DNA of 64,000 bases from Nitrospirales bacterium (GTDB taxonomy: Bacteria; Nitrospirota; Nitrospiria; Nitrospirales; UBA8639). The stretch is taken from positions 1,524,001 through 1,588,000 of the forward strand of contig JALDRJ010000002.1 of NCBI GenBank assembly GCA_031315865.1, in the 5' to 3' direction. The first letter of the stretch is position 1; every line of letters starts with the position of its first letter. The notes below the pieces were generated by a model. The model was given only the letters and a program-made list of their open reading frames with translations, was not told where the DNA came from and did not search any database. Below are positions 43,125 through 52,822 of this stretch, piece after piece. The position numbers and the translations under genes were made by a program.

Positions 43125-43255
43125 CGTATAAAAGCGATGGGTATTTGAGAAGCGACGGTCTTTATGATATGTCAAATCCTACGGAGTGGCCAATCCGACG
43201 ATAGGCCCCGCATTGTAGCAGCTCGTTTTCATAATTTCTTATCAAGGAGCTTTCG

Positions 43256-43855
43256 ATGAAAAAAAGGACCCCGGCATCACGTCCGCAAGCGAAAAAGGCT
43301 ACCACAAAGGCGAAAACCGCTAAACCTTCCTCTCAGCCTACAAAGACCGCCGAGGTCGCCAAGCCTCAAGCCAAATCAGTGGCCACATCGGTCTTAAAGG
43401 TTGGCCAGAAAGCTCCGGCCTTTTCCTTGCTGAATGACAAGGGAGAAAAGGTCACCTTGACGGTTCTGAAGGGGAAAAAAGTTGTCCTCTATTTCTATCC
43501 CAAAGACGACACATCGGGATGCACAAAAGAAGCCTGTGCTTTTCGAGACGGCATTTCAGCCCTGACGCGCGCCGGAGCCGTTGTGTTGGGTGTGAGTCCT
43601 GATTCCGTGGAATCGCATGTGAAGTTTTCCAAGAAGTATGATCTAAACTTTCGGCTGTTGAGCGATGTAGAGAAAACGATGCTGACGAAGTACGGGGTCT
43701 GGAAAGAGAAGTCCATGTATGGACGAAAATACATGGGGGTCGAACGGACGACGTTTATCATCGATGCTCAGGGAAAGATTGCCGCGATTTTCCCCAAAGT
43801 GAAAGTCGACCAGCATTACGAGGAAGTTCTGACTACCCTCCAGGGTTTGTCCTAG
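43256..43855 (+). CDS. bcp: Thiol peroxidase of the Bcp/PrxQ family with basic N-terminal extension
   Basis: Thioredoxin-dependent peroxidase, 199 residues. The peroxidatic and resolving cysteines are five apart in TSGCTKEACAF, the BCP/PrxQ layout. The first about 45 residues are Lys/Ala/Pro/Thr-rich with no membrane segment (MKKRTPASRPQAKKATTKAK), unlike typical 150-residue Bcp. This resembles histone H1-like or ribosome-adhering tails. AAGGAG precedes the start. Divergent from pdxB. Confidence 0.92.
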   Translation: MKKRTPASRPQAKKATTKAKTAKPSSQPTKTAEVAKPQAKSVATSVLKVGQKAPAFSLLNDKGEKVTLTVLKGKKVVLYFYPKDDTSGCTKEACAFRDGISALTRAGAVVLGVSPDSVESHVKFSKKYDLNFRLLSDVEKTMLTKYGVWKEKSMYGRKYMGVERTTFIIDAQGKIAAIFPKVKVDQHYEEVLTTLQGLS

Positions 43856-43909
43856 TCATGCGGCGTGGGGTGCTTCGACTGATGTTTCGGCCGTGGTTCG
43901 AGACGGGGG

Positions 43910-45451
43910 TCAGGTTGTAGACTGTACTGTATCCGAAGGGGAAAGGCTGTGAAAGGCCGTCCACCGGTTACGTCCTCCGGATTTAGAGGCATACAACGCC
44001 TTGTCGGCAGCACGGATCATCTCATGGAAGTGCTGAAAGCCTTTTCCTTTTTCGAGAGTGGCAATTCCTAATGAGACGGTCACGATCAGAGATTGGTCGG
44101 GCCCAACGTCATGCGTCGTCCGACGAAATTCATTCAGGATTCGTTCGCAGACCATTGCACCCATTGAGGTATTCACTCCCGGCATGATGATGAAGAACTC
44201 TTCTCCTCCGTAACGCCCCACAAAGTCCGTGTTTCGTGTTTGACTTTTCAGGGTTTTCCCCACGGCCATGAGGATCGAGTCACCTGTTTGATGACCATAC
44301 GTATCGTTGAGTTTTTTGAAGTTGTCCAGGTCCACGAATAAAAAACTCAAGGAAGTCGCGTTCGTTATGGCCGATTGAAATGTTGCCTCAATTACGTCAT
44401 CTAAGAAAGACCGGTTGTATGCGCCCGTCAACGAATCTAATCGACTTGTTTCCTCCAGGTTTTGATACCGGGATTCCAGCATGATGGTATGGTATTGGAG
44501 GTTCTCGACCTGTTGAATCGCCTGCATATTTCGGACTAACAAGGTTTCTTTAGCCGTTTCGAGAAGCAACTCGGCGGTTTGCTCATCATGAATGTGGCAG
44601 TCAAACAGTTTTTCGGACTCGGCAATCGCGTCCTCGAGCTTTTCAAGGATTCCAGTAAACGCTTCCGCGGTCATGCCCAACCACTCATTCGCTTGATTCG
44701 CAACTTTCATCACCCGTTCTTTCTTGGCTTTCGTCAGATACAGTTCTGCGATCAATCCAGAAAGTGTGACGCACCGCGAGAATTCTAGGCGGTCATCGGT
44801 TTGAGCCAAACGGTCTGGCGCGTCGCTTGTGCTGACAGCCATCTGCAATCGTTCAGGGAAGTTCCACCTAGATAGGAGCCAACATCCGACCGAACCATGA
44901 GAGGCTCCGATCGATTGTTGTTCGTGTGAGACGACACGTGAATGCCAGGCTTGGTCGAGCGTGGAATCAGCATACAACTGTGGATAGGCTCGATCTAATG
45001 CCAGCATGCCGATGTCCTGGATCAAGGTAGCCATGAACAATTCCTCGAGACAGATGAGCGCACAAGATTCGCCGATAGCACGAGAAATCGACGCTGAAAT
45101 CATCGCACGTTTCCAGAACAGCGGATAATCAAGCCCCGCAGTTTTTTCTGAACGAAATGATTTGACTAACGAGAACGAGAGAGCCAACGCGAGGATACCA
45201 TTCAATCCGATGGTTAACGTAGCTTGGTCTAATGTCGCAATCTTTCGTTGATTGGCGTACATCGGTGAATTGGCCACACGCAAAATTTTCAAGGAAAGCG
45301 CGGGGTCTTTTTGAAGAATCTTGACGACATCCTGAATCTCCGTATCTGGTACGTTCGCCAGTTCAATGAGTTCAGAGGCGACCTGCGGGGGAGAGGGTAG
45401 TGTCGAACAACGACTCAGCTTGTTTTCGAGTTCCGGTGTCATGCCAATCAT
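43910..45451 (-). CDS. HDOD-GGDEF signalling protein
   Basis: 513 residues. N-terminal HDOD domain (LPSPPQVASELIELANVPDTEIQDVVKILQKDPALSLKILRVANS) is followed by a helical linker. The C-terminal diguanylate cyclase has intact RYGGEEFFIIMPG and an upstream RxxD inhibitory site (RNTD, five residues before). It should make cyclic di-GMP with product inhibition. HDOD domains are degenerate phosphodiesterase relatives used for signalling. No sensor or membrane domain. Confidence 0.92.
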   Translation of the reverse strand: MIGMTPELENKLSRCSTLPSPPQVASELIELANVPDTEIQDVVKILQKDPALSLKILRVANSPMYANQRKIATLDQATLTIGLNGILALALSFSLVKSFRSEKTAGLDYPLFWKRAMISASISRAIGESCALICLEELFMATLIQDIGMLALDRAYPQLYADSTLDQAWHSRVVSHEQQSIGASHGSVGCWLLSRWNFPERLQMAVSTSDAPDRLAQTDDRLEFSRCVTLSGLIAELYLTKAKKERVMKVANQANEWLGMTAEAFTGILEKLEDAIAESEKLFDCHIHDEQTAELLLETAKETLLVRNMQAIQQVENLQYHTIMLESRYQNLEETSRLDSLTGAYNRSFLDDVIEATFQSAITNATSLSFLFVDLDNFKKLNDTYGHQTGDSILMAVGKTLKSQTRNTDFVGRYGGEEFFIIMPGVNTSMGAMVCERILNEFRRTTHDVGPDQSLIVTVSLGIATLEKGKGFQHFHEMIRAADKALYASKSGGRNRWTAFHSLSPSDTVQSTT

Positions 45452-45640
45452 AGGATGTATTGAGCGGCTTGGGGCCCAGGTGTTGTTCGCCGCAGCCGTA
45501 GGAAATCGAGAACCCCATAGAGGCTCTCCTTCTTCCTTCGGTTGTTCCCGATAAAAAGTTAAAGAGGTCGGGTTTTCACGCCTGTTGTCAGAGCGCTTTC
45601 TGAGTCATGGCGGGAAACACCCAGGAACTGAAAGGTTTCG

Positions 45641-46207
45641 CTAGTTGAGGAGGATATCGGTCGTCTGCCGGTGTGTTGGTGATTGCATGCGATCAAGGTC
45701 GAGTCGAACGAACCCCAATCCCGCGACACAGAGCTCAAAATTCGTGGAGAGGGTTTGGAAGAGGGCCGGGGAGTCTTTATCTTCGGGTTTTTGATGCGAG
45801 GCCACAATGCTGTACGAGCGTTTTCCTGCTTTGACATAGTCGACGAGAAAGTCTTTGTGATGAATGAGACCGGAACATTTCATGCGGGCAAGGTATTCGG
45901 GATAGAGCCCGGCCATAAACAGTGTGAGATCACCGATATGGCGATGAACATCTCGTTCCTTGTCCACATCAGAATCTTGCGTGTGCAATTCGGCTTCGTA
46001 GAGGAGCTCCACGACTGTTTCCACGGATTGTCCTTCCTGATTTTTGATCTGGGTCAGATGGTCAACATGCGCAAACTCAACCAGCAGGTTGGAGACGTAC
46101 CCCGTCACTTGGAAGTCTGGCCACCCTAATGCTTCAGTAAAGGTTCGTTCGGTGAGCGCTCCGAAGAGCTGACGAAGGGAATGCTGTTCGGGGACGACGG
46201 TTTCCAT
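45641..46207 (-). CDS. Hypothetical protein
   Basis: 188 residues, mostly helical, with several His and acidic residues (LLVEFAHVDHLTQIKNQEGQSVETVVELLYEAELHTQ, RDVHRHIGDLTLFMAGLYPEYLARMK). No signal peptide or membrane helix. I recognise no family. It lies between the HDOD-GGDEF gene and dtd on the same strand. Confidence 0.65.
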   Translation of the reverse strand: METVVPEQHSLRQLFGALTERTFTEALGWPDFQVTGYVSNLLVEFAHVDHLTQIKNQEGQSVETVVELLYEAELHTQDSDVDKERDVHRHIGDLTLFMAGLYPEYLARMKCSGLIHHKDFLVDYVKAGKRSYSIVASHQKPEDKDSPALFQTLSTNFELCVAGLGFVRLDLDRMQSPTHRQTTDILLN

Positions 46208-46308
46208 GACGGGCCTCCCTCTTACACGAATGACGGCAAGAAGATCATTGCCATGATCGATTCCATCTGTACCTTCTTCATCGGTAGAAGGTTGAAGACT
46301 CTTAAGAT

Positions 46309-46767
46309 TTAATGTACCTCTTTCTCCTCAGAAGTATCCAGGACGAGCGTAACGGGTCCGTCATTTTCTAGAGAGACCACCATCGTCGCACCGAATATAC
46401 CGGTCTCGACATGAAGGTTCAGGGAACGGAGATGCTGGATGAACGATTCGTACAGCATGCGGGCTTCATCCGGAGAGGCCGCGGATTCAAAACTGGGGCG
46501 ACGTCCGCGACGGGTATTGGCTAACAGGGTGAATTGGGAAATGACTAACACCGATCCGTTCACGTCCTGTAGCGATTGATTCATCCTTCCCGCTGCGTCG
46601 GAGAAAATCCGCAGGCATTGGATTTTCTCCGCAAGAGAATGAGCAAGAAGCATAGTGTCTCCCCGTGCGATGCCCAGAAGGATGACGAGCCCCTGTTCTA
46701 TGTTCCCAACGAGTTCGCCCTGCACCTCGACTGAAGCCCGTCGGACACGTTGAAGGACGGCTTTCAT
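46309..46767 (-). CDS. dtd: D-aminoacyl-tRNA deacylase
   Basis: Removes D-amino acids from mischarged tRNA. From the ATG at 46767 the product is 152 residues, close to the family length; the frame reaches a GTG at 46782. DTD signatures MKAVLQRVRRASVEVQGE, SQFTLLANTRRGRRPSFE, and NDGPVTLVLDT (the Gly-cisPro-like end) are plain. Runs 27 bases after murJ and may be cotranscribed. Confidence 0.93.
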   Translation of the reverse strand: MKAVLQRVRRASVEVQGELVGNIEQGLVILLGIARGDTMLLAHSLAEKIQCLRIFSDAAGRMNQSLQDVNGSVLVISQFTLLANTRRGRRPSFESAASPDEARMLYESFIQHLRSLNLHVETGIFGATMVVSLENDGPVTLVLDTSEEKEVH

Positions 46768-46794
46768 GTCATGTCGATCCACATGGTTTCTCCC

Positions 46795-48399
46795 TTATCC
46801 TCGACGCAATTTTTTTCTGAGTATGCTCAAGATGTCGTCGAGTTCTTTGGAGTGGAGCAGCCGGTGAACGCCGAAGTACGCCGCCACACTCGCCATGATG
46901 CCGAGAGTGAGGACCCCTACTTTTGAGGTAAACATGTCTGGGTGCCGCCACAAGTCGTTCTGAGCCACCCACATGCAGATGAGGGACAGTGGGATGAGTG
47001 CCACGATGGTTCGTCCTATCGATTGAGCCAGGCGTGGCCAATGGAGCCCTCCGATACGGCGGTTGAGGATGATTATGAGAATCGTGGCATTGACCATTGA
47101 AGCGCAGGCGGTGGCTAATGCGAGGCCGACATATTCAAGCGTCTGCATGAGAATCAGGGCTAGCGCCATGTTAGCGCACATGCCTGCCACGGCCGCCATT
47201 GCCGGAGTTTTGGTGTCTTGAAGAGAATAAAAGGCCGTAGCCAGGATTCGATAGCTGGCAAATGACCAAAGACCGATGGAAAACGCCATGAGAGCGTTCG
47301 CGGTTCCGGTCGTGTCCTCGGAGGTAAAGGCCCCATGTTCGAAAAAAATGTGGATGATCGGCTCCCCTAGGAGTATCAAGCCAAGCATGGCTGGTAAGAT
47401 GATGAATAGAATCATACGAATCCCAAAATTGACGGTGTCCCGCAGATCGTCGATGGCACCGCTTGCCGCTTGTCTGGAAAGCGTCGGGAGGATCGCGGTC
47501 GCCAAGGCTACCCCAAAGATCCCGAGGGGAAATTGAATCAATCGCATCCCATAAAACAGGTACGTGGGGCCTCCTTCGAAGTAGGAGGATAAAATCGTAC
47601 TCACGGTTAAATTGACCTGTGTGACGGAGAGACCGAGCAGTGTGGGCAGGATCAATCGCCCCATTTGTTTGACCCCGGGGTGTCCTGGCTGGAATCGCCA
47701 GGATGGAAGAAGCCCGCGTCGTTGAATGGCGGGTAATTGCATGGCGAATTGAGCCAGGCCGCCGGCCACGATGCCGATGCCAACGGCCAGGATCGGTTGC
47801 TCGAAGAACGGGGTTACGAACAAGGCGAACGCGATCACGACGATGTTGAAAAAAACGGGAGCCAGTGCGGGCACCGCGAAGGCTTTCAAAGAATTGAGAA
47901 TTCCCATGGCCAATGCGGCTAGACTCACGAAGAGCAGGTAGGGAAACATCACTTGTGTCAGTAATGTCGCTCGGGCGAGTTGGGCGGCTTCTTCATGGAA
48001 CCCTGGAGCCAAAAGCCAGACAAGGCTGGGGGCGGCGATGATCCCGATTATGGTGACGACCGTCACGATCGTCAGGAGCGTCGTAAAAGCCGCACTGGCG
48101 AGTTCCCAGGTCTCGTGTTTAGACCGAAGGGTGTGATATTCCGTAAAGACTGGGATGAAGGCCGAAGACATCGAGCCTTCTGCGAAGAGTTCTCTCAGGA
48201 GATTGGGAATTCGGTACGCGACATAAAACGCATCGGCGGCTGCGCTGGCTCCGAAGAGCTGAGCCAGTACGACATCCCGAATAAAGCCAAGTATCCGACT
48301 GCTAAAGGTTGCCGCTCCGATTAATCCAGCAGCACTAGTGATGGAATGGGTGTCGACCTGGCGAGGAGCGTTATCCGGTTGGGTCTGGGGCTCAGACAT
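46795..48399 (-). CDS. murJ: Lipid II flippase MurJ
   Basis: MVF/MATE-type flippase for lipid II, 534 residues from the ATG at 48399; the frame continues to 48453. Fourteen or so membrane helices. Conserved segments: AATFSSRILGFIRDVVLAQLFGASAAADAFYVAYRIPNLLRELFAEG, IFFEHGAFT and MALALILM. N-terminal addition before the first helix is short and polar. Confidence 0.94.
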   Translation of the reverse strand: MSEPQTQPDNAPRQVDTHSITSAAGLIGAATFSSRILGFIRDVVLAQLFGASAAADAFYVAYRIPNLLRELFAEGSMSSAFIPVFTEYHTLRSKHETWELASAAFTTLLTIVTVVTIIGIIAAPSLVWLLAPGFHEEAAQLARATLLTQVMFPYLLFVSLAALAMGILNSLKAFAVPALAPVFFNIVVIAFALFVTPFFEQPILAVGIGIVAGGLAQFAMQLPAIQRRGLLPSWRFQPGHPGVKQMGRLILPTLLGLSVTQVNLTVSTILSSYFEGGPTYLFYGMRLIQFPLGIFGVALATAILPTLSRQAASGAIDDLRDTVNFGIRMILFIILPAMLGLILLGEPIIHIFFEHGAFTSEDTTGTANALMAFSIGLWSFASYRILATAFYSLQDTKTPAMAAVAGMCANMALALILMQTLEYVGLALATACASMVNATILIIILNRRIGGLHWPRLAQSIGRTIVALIPLSLICMWVAQNDLWRHPDMFTSKVGVLTLGIMASVAAYFGVHRLLHSKELDDILSILRKKLRRG

Positions 48400-48507
48400 T
48401 CGTCGAAATTCTACCTCAAGTCTTCGCCGGAATCTACGTACGCGAATTGACACCCCATCATCGTTGATTTAGCATCCAGTCCTTTTGTCGAATATTGTCG
48501 ATAAGCC

Positions 48508-50049
48508 ATGACGACTTCATTAAATAGCCGGCGTTCTCCTTCTCGTGTGTGGTATTTCAGTACGGCCTTCATGACCGGTGCGGTTGTGATGGCCCTTGAA
48601 ATCCTTGGCAGTCGCTTGTTGGCGCCCGTCTTTGGCAGCTCGCTGTACGTGTGGGGCGCGCTCATTGGTGTCGTCCTGGCGGCGATGAGCAGTGGCTATG
48701 CGGCTGGAGGGTGGTTGGCCGATCGTCGATCGCCCATGGTGGTCCTGACTTTCCTTCTTTTGGCATCGGGGGCCTGGACACTTCTTCTGGCCTGGGCAGG
48801 GCAGCCCGTTGTGTTTACCGTTTCACAGTGGCTTCAAGATCCTCGATGGGGGCCTTGTCTTGCCGCGGGCGTGCTATTAGCTGTTCCCGCCTTTTGCTTA
48901 AGCGGCGTTCTTCCCGCCCTGTTGCGACTGGCTATCGCTGATATGGGACATCTCGGTCGGCACACCGGCAGCATGATTGCTGTCTCGACGATCGGGAGTC
49001 TGTTCGGAACCTGGGGCACGTCCTTTTATTTGCTGACGTGGCTTGGCAGCATCACGCTGGTTGCGTACTTAGGGATGCTTCAGCTCATTTTGGGAATCCT
49101 TTGGAGCTGGTGGGCATGGGGATGGCAACATGGCCGTATGGCACTTTTGCTTATTCTATCCAGTGCATTGACCTGGAATGGTTTTCACCCCATTTCGGTC
49201 GTACCCCCGGCTCTATACCAGGCGGACAGCCCGTACCAACAGGTCAGGGTGCGGGATAATGACCTCTTTCGGTTCCTGATCCTGAATAATACCTTCCATG
49301 CTGTGATGTGGAGAGTCGCGCCCACATACTTAGCGCTGCCGTATAGTCAAGTCATGATGGGGCATCTTCCTCTGGTCGATCGGCCTAAGCGGGGATTAAT
49401 TCTTGGACATGGCGGGGGATCGTTGGCGAAGTGGCTGGCGCAGGCATGGCCGGATTTGGAGTTGGATGTGGTCGAGATGGATCCTTCAGTCGTCATGGCG
49501 GCTGAGAAGTTTTTTGAGTATCAACCGCCGGCCAATCATCATGTGTTCGTGCAAGATGCCAGGACTTTCTTAAACTCGACACCCGTGCAATACGACATTA
49601 TTTGGGTAGATGTCTTTGCTCGGCATCTGATTCCCTTCCATGTCGTCACTCAGGAATTCTTCTCGGAGCTTCGAGCTCATTTGACGGCGGACGGCGTCGT
49701 CGCGATCAATCTGGCCTCCTCCGATTCGCCAACGGATGTGCGCCGGGCTGAAGCTGTTCTGATGACTATGAAGACCGCTTTCCCTGAGGTCGAAACCTAT
49801 AGTGTGGCCGGACCGACGTGGCTGACCACGAGTTCCGGCTCCGTGAATCTGATCTTTTTTGCTGGCGCTCCTGTGACCCGTATGAGAGACGATTCATTCG
49901 AAGATTCCTTGGTTTCCTTCGTAAACCAGAATCGACTGCCCCCAGAAACCCTCACGTTTTTCCAATCGACTCGCCCTGTCCGACTTCAACGAGGCATCAC
50001 GTTAACCGATGATTATTCACCCATGGATATCCTGCAGGGACAGGGATAA
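48508..50049 (+). CDS. Spermidine synthase-like protein with membrane domain
   Basis: 513 residues. The first 200 make about six or seven membrane helices of the fused MFS/spermidine-synthase type (GAVVMALEILGSRLLAPVFGSSLYVWGALIGVV). The C-terminal part is a SAM-binding fold (LILGHGGGSLAKWLAQAWPDLELDVVEMDPSVV), followed by DARTFLNSTPVQYDIIWVDVF. Typical catalytic Asp pairs of true spermidine synthase are not fully evident, so polyamine synthesis is not certain. Divergent from murJ. Confidence 0.85.
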   Translation: MTTSLNSRRSPSRVWYFSTAFMTGAVVMALEILGSRLLAPVFGSSLYVWGALIGVVLAAMSSGYAAGGWLADRRSPMVVLTFLLLASGAWTLLLAWAGQPVVFTVSQWLQDPRWGPCLAAGVLLAVPAFCLSGVLPALLRLAIADMGHLGRHTGSMIAVSTIGSLFGTWGTSFYLLTWLGSITLVAYLGMLQLILGILWSWWAWGWQHGRMALLLILSSALTWNGFHPISVVPPALYQADSPYQQVRVRDNDLFRFLILNNTFHAVMWRVAPTYLALPYSQVMMGHLPLVDRPKRGLILGHGGGSLAKWLAQAWPDLELDVVEMDPSVVMAAEKFFEYQPPANHHVFVQDARTFLNSTPVQYDIIWVDVFARHLIPFHVVTQEFFSELRAHLTADGVVAINLASSDSPTDVRRAEAVLMTMKTAFPEVETYSVAGPTWLTTSSGSVNLIFFAGAPVTRMRDDSFEDSLVSFVNQNRLPPETLTFFQSTRPVRLQRGITLTDDYSPMDILQGQG

Positions 50050-50185
50050 TGAGAGGGCCCGATCGATAAAGATCATGGGCATTTGAGCCGACACGACTCA
50101 GAGAGTCTGTTCTCTATATAGTATAATCATACTAACGTCTACATGTTTCAGTCTTAACTCTTAATCGTCCGGGAGTTGCAATACG

Positions 50186-50851
50186 ATGTGGCCACGCATT
50201 CTGCCGTTTGCCGTGTACATGGGATTTATCGCCGTCAGCTCCTTAATGGCATTGCTGTTGCCGGTGGAGGGGTACGCGCAGGATCTAGAGCTATGGACGT
50301 ATCCCGTGAAGATCCTGATTGTGGGAGGACTGTTGATTTTTTTCTGGTCGCATTTCGACGAATTGAAAAGTCCCATGGTGATGAGTTGGGGGGAAGGCCT
50401 CTCCGTCGTGGGTATCGGATTACTCGTGTATGTTTTGTGGGTACGCATGGATTGGTCGTGGGCCATGCAAGGGGAGATGACGGGATACGATCCGTTCCAA
50501 CATGGAGCTGGGCTCGGCATGGTTTTAGCCGGGATTCGACTGTTTGGAGCATCGGTGGTGGTTCCGGTCATGGAAGAATTGTTCTGGCGGTCATTTCTGA
50601 TCCGTTGGGTCATCGATAATCGTTTTCATATCGTGCCACTCGGAACCTTCACCATCGGGTCGTTTGCGGCGACGGTTGTTTTATTTGGGTTGGAACATAA
50701 CCTTTGGTTGGCGGGCATGATGGCTGGGGCGTTGTACAATGCCTTGCTCTACCACACCAAGCGCCTTTGGCCATGCGTCCTTGCACATGGTCTGACGAAC
50801 TTTGTGCTAGGTCTGCATGTTTTGGTGACCGAGGAGTGGCAGTGGTGGTAG
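50186..50851 (+). CDS. CPBP-family intramembrane protease, pepcterm-CAAX type
   Basis: 221 residues with about eight membrane helices. CPBP (Abi) motifs are intact: EExxxR in VMEELFWRSF, FxxxH in VLFGLEHNLW, and HxxxN in LAHGLTNFVLG. The sequence pattern (GYDPFQHG, LFGASVVVPVMEELFWR) fits the CAAX-protease-related proteins found with exosortase/PEP-CTERM systems. No exosortase or PEP-CTERM target is visible in the window. Confidence 0.85.
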   Translation: MWPRILPFAVYMGFIAVSSLMALLLPVEGYAQDLELWTYPVKILIVGGLLIFFWSHFDELKSPMVMSWGEGLSVVGIGLLVYVLWVRMDWSWAMQGEMTGYDPFQHGAGLGMVLAGIRLFGASVVVPVMEELFWRSFLIRWVIDNRFHIVPLGTFTIGSFAATVVLFGLEHNLWLAGMMAGALYNALLYHTKRLWPCVLAHGLTNFVLGLHVLVTEEWQWW

Positions 50852-50896
50852 AAAGAACGTGGAGAAAGACCGTTCAGCCTTTCTCCCGCTCTCGCA

Positions 50897-51238
50897 TTAC
50901 GATGCAGAGGATGTTGCGATTTCTTCCTGGGTAGGCCAAAACTTGTACCGGATTTGCGGTAATTGCGCTCCGTCAAAATTCGGGATGTCATACAAGCAGC
51001 GGTCAATGAGCACGATCTCCTCTTTCGTAAACTCAAAAACTTTTCTGGATTTCCAGAAAGCATCAAGCGTGAAATAATCCCCAACCTTCGGCTTTTCAGC
51101 CAGGGCGTCCTGCATTTTCTTGAAACCTTCCGTGTCCGTGCCTGGTATCCGACCATTATTGCGATCGACACACCATTTTAGAATTTCAGCGACGCCATAC
51201 ATGCTGAGATCAATTTTTTTCTTTCCATTATTCCACAT
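50897..51238 (-). CDS. Hypothetical protein
   Basis: 113 residues. Mixed fold: KKKIDLSMYGVAEILKWCVDRNNGRIPGTDTEGFKKM, then KPKVGDYFTLDAFWKSRKVFEFTKEEIVLIDRC. AGGGAGGACC lies upstream of its start, giving good translation support. No recognised family. Convergent with the CPBP protease gene. Confidence 0.65.
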   Translation of the reverse strand: MWNNGKKKIDLSMYGVAEILKWCVDRNNGRIPGTDTEGFKKMQDALAEKPKVGDYFTLDAFWKSRKVFEFTKEEIVLIDRCLYDIPNFDGAQLPQIRYKFWPTQEEIATSSAS

Positions 51239-51538
51239 AAGGTCCTCCCTCTCAAGGTAAAGGTCATTCTATAGCATATTTTTTAGTCGGTCTCCAAGGG
51301 AGTAGGTCTAACGATATTGTAAGGGCCTATGCTTTCAGTCTATGCAGGTAAAATTTTATAGGTCTTGCGGGCAGTTATGGTTTTACAAGACCTAGGAAAC
51401 TTCGTATACTGGCGTCTGAATCGTGTGTTGAAGATTTTGTTGTTTTTGGCTACTTCGACTTTCTCTTTAGTTTCTCAGCAGGAAGGATTGTTTGGTTTGT
51501 GAGATCTCCTCTCAGCAAAAACCGATCAGCCATTGATT
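51239..51538. other. Intergenic region with divergent regulation
   Basis: About 300 bases with no gene. Contains a plus-strand promoter at 51382-51410 and an 8-base inverted repeat AGGTCTTG (51360-51367) / CAAGACCT (51386-51393) whose right arm overlaps the -35 box. Confidence 0.6.
51382..51410 (+). promoter_or_regulatory. Promoter of the FG-GAP gene
   Basis: TTTACA (51382-51387), 17-base spacer and TATACT (51405-51410), one mismatch from consensus in each box, about 125 bases upstream of the gene. Confidence 0.7.
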
Positions 51539-52696
51539 ATGCGATTTTCACTCCTCGTCCTGACGTGTCTGCTCTGTACTCTTGGGTGTCCTAAACAAGA
51601 AAATTATCTTCCTCCAGATTTGGTCTACCTGTATAAGACCTACCCGGTCGGAAAAAACCCGACATCGATTAAGGCTGGGGATTTCAATGGCGATGGATTT
51701 GCCGATCTGATTACGAGCAATATCCGCGGGAATTCCTTGTCGATTCTGATGGGGAATGGTGACGGGAGTTTTCAAAGTCACAGAAGAGTTCAGGCGTGTC
51801 AGGAGCCAAGAAACCTGGTCGTCGCCGATTTCAATCTTGACAAGTATGAAGACTTGGCCGTGGCTTGTTCGGGGAGCGGACAGGTCCTGATTTTTATCGG
51901 GCAAGGCAATGGGAATTTTACACGGGGAGCGCAATATCCCGTGCATCGAACGCCGGTGGACCTCGCGCAAGGAGATTACAACGAAGATATGCTGCCCGAT
52001 CTGGTCGTGGCCTTACGCAATGACAAGATACAAGTTCTCTTGGGTATGGGAAATGGAAAATTTCGACTCGGTGCTCTGTATGAATATGGCGATACTCCGA
52101 CCTCGGTAAGTGCAGCCGACTTTAATGGCGATGGGCATTTGGATTTGGCGGTGACGAATGGTGGGCCGATGAGTCATGCCGTATCCATCTGGAAAGGCAA
52201 TGGCGATGGCACGTTTGAATCGCCGATCGATTATCGCACTGGCAAGCGTCCGTTGGGGGTCTCTTTTGCCGATTTTGATAGTGATCATATTCTTGATTTA
52301 CTCGTGATCAATGGTGAGATGAACACGATTACCGTGTTCCTGGGAAATGGCGATGGTACATTTCAAGAGGGAAAAGATTCTGGTGGTGATGCCGGTCCCA
52401 ACTACGGACTAGCCTATGATTTTGATGGCGACAAACATTCCGATGTCGCGGTCGTGAATATTCAATCAGGCAGCATGTCTTTACTGTTCGGAAAGGGTGA
52501 CGGCACCTTTCGCTATCCGCCAAGACATTATCCCACCCCACACGGGCCGTTCGCGTTGACCTCTTTGGTCGTCGCAGCGGGACGAGACGAGCAGCCGGGC
52601 TTAGCCATCGCCAATAATGCAGCAAGTAGCGTATCAATCTTTCTCCATCATGGGCTGAAATCCCGGGGACATCTGACGACGGCGAAACAATCATGA
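51539..52696 (+). CDS. FG-GAP/VCBS-repeat lipoprotein
   Basis: 385 residues from the ATG at 51539 (an upstream TTG is less likely). Signal peptide with lipobox (LCTLGC). About seven propeller repeats carry the calcium-binding DxNxDxxxD pattern: DFNGDGFADLITSN, DFNLDKYEDLAVACSG, DYNEDMLPDLVVAL, DFNGDGHLDLAVTNGG, DFDSDHILDLLVING, DFDGDKHSDVAVV. Expected surface adhesion or scaffold protein. No enzymatic domain. Confidence 0.88.
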   Translation: MRFSLLVLTCLLCTLGCPKQENYLPPDLVYLYKTYPVGKNPTSIKAGDFNGDGFADLITSNIRGNSLSILMGNGDGSFQSHRRVQACQEPRNLVVADFNLDKYEDLAVACSGSGQVLIFIGQGNGNFTRGAQYPVHRTPVDLAQGDYNEDMLPDLVVALRNDKIQVLLGMGNGKFRLGALYEYGDTPTSVSAADFNGDGHLDLAVTNGGPMSHAVSIWKGNGDGTFESPIDYRTGKRPLGVSFADFDSDHILDLLVINGEMNTITVFLGNGDGTFQEGKDSGGDAGPNYGLAYDFDGDKHSDVAVVNIQSGSMSLLFGKGDGTFRYPPRHYPTPHGPFALTSLVVAAGRDEQPGLAIANNAASSVSIFLHHGLKSRGHLTTAKQS

Positions 52697-52822
52697 GAGG
52701 ACGGGACGATACGCCCCCGACAATTGACAGCTCTCAGGCCCTTCGTTACATTGACCGTATTCAATCTAACCTTAAACAACTCCTGTATTACTAACACGAA
52801 ATCATACGTCGAAAAGGAGCCT

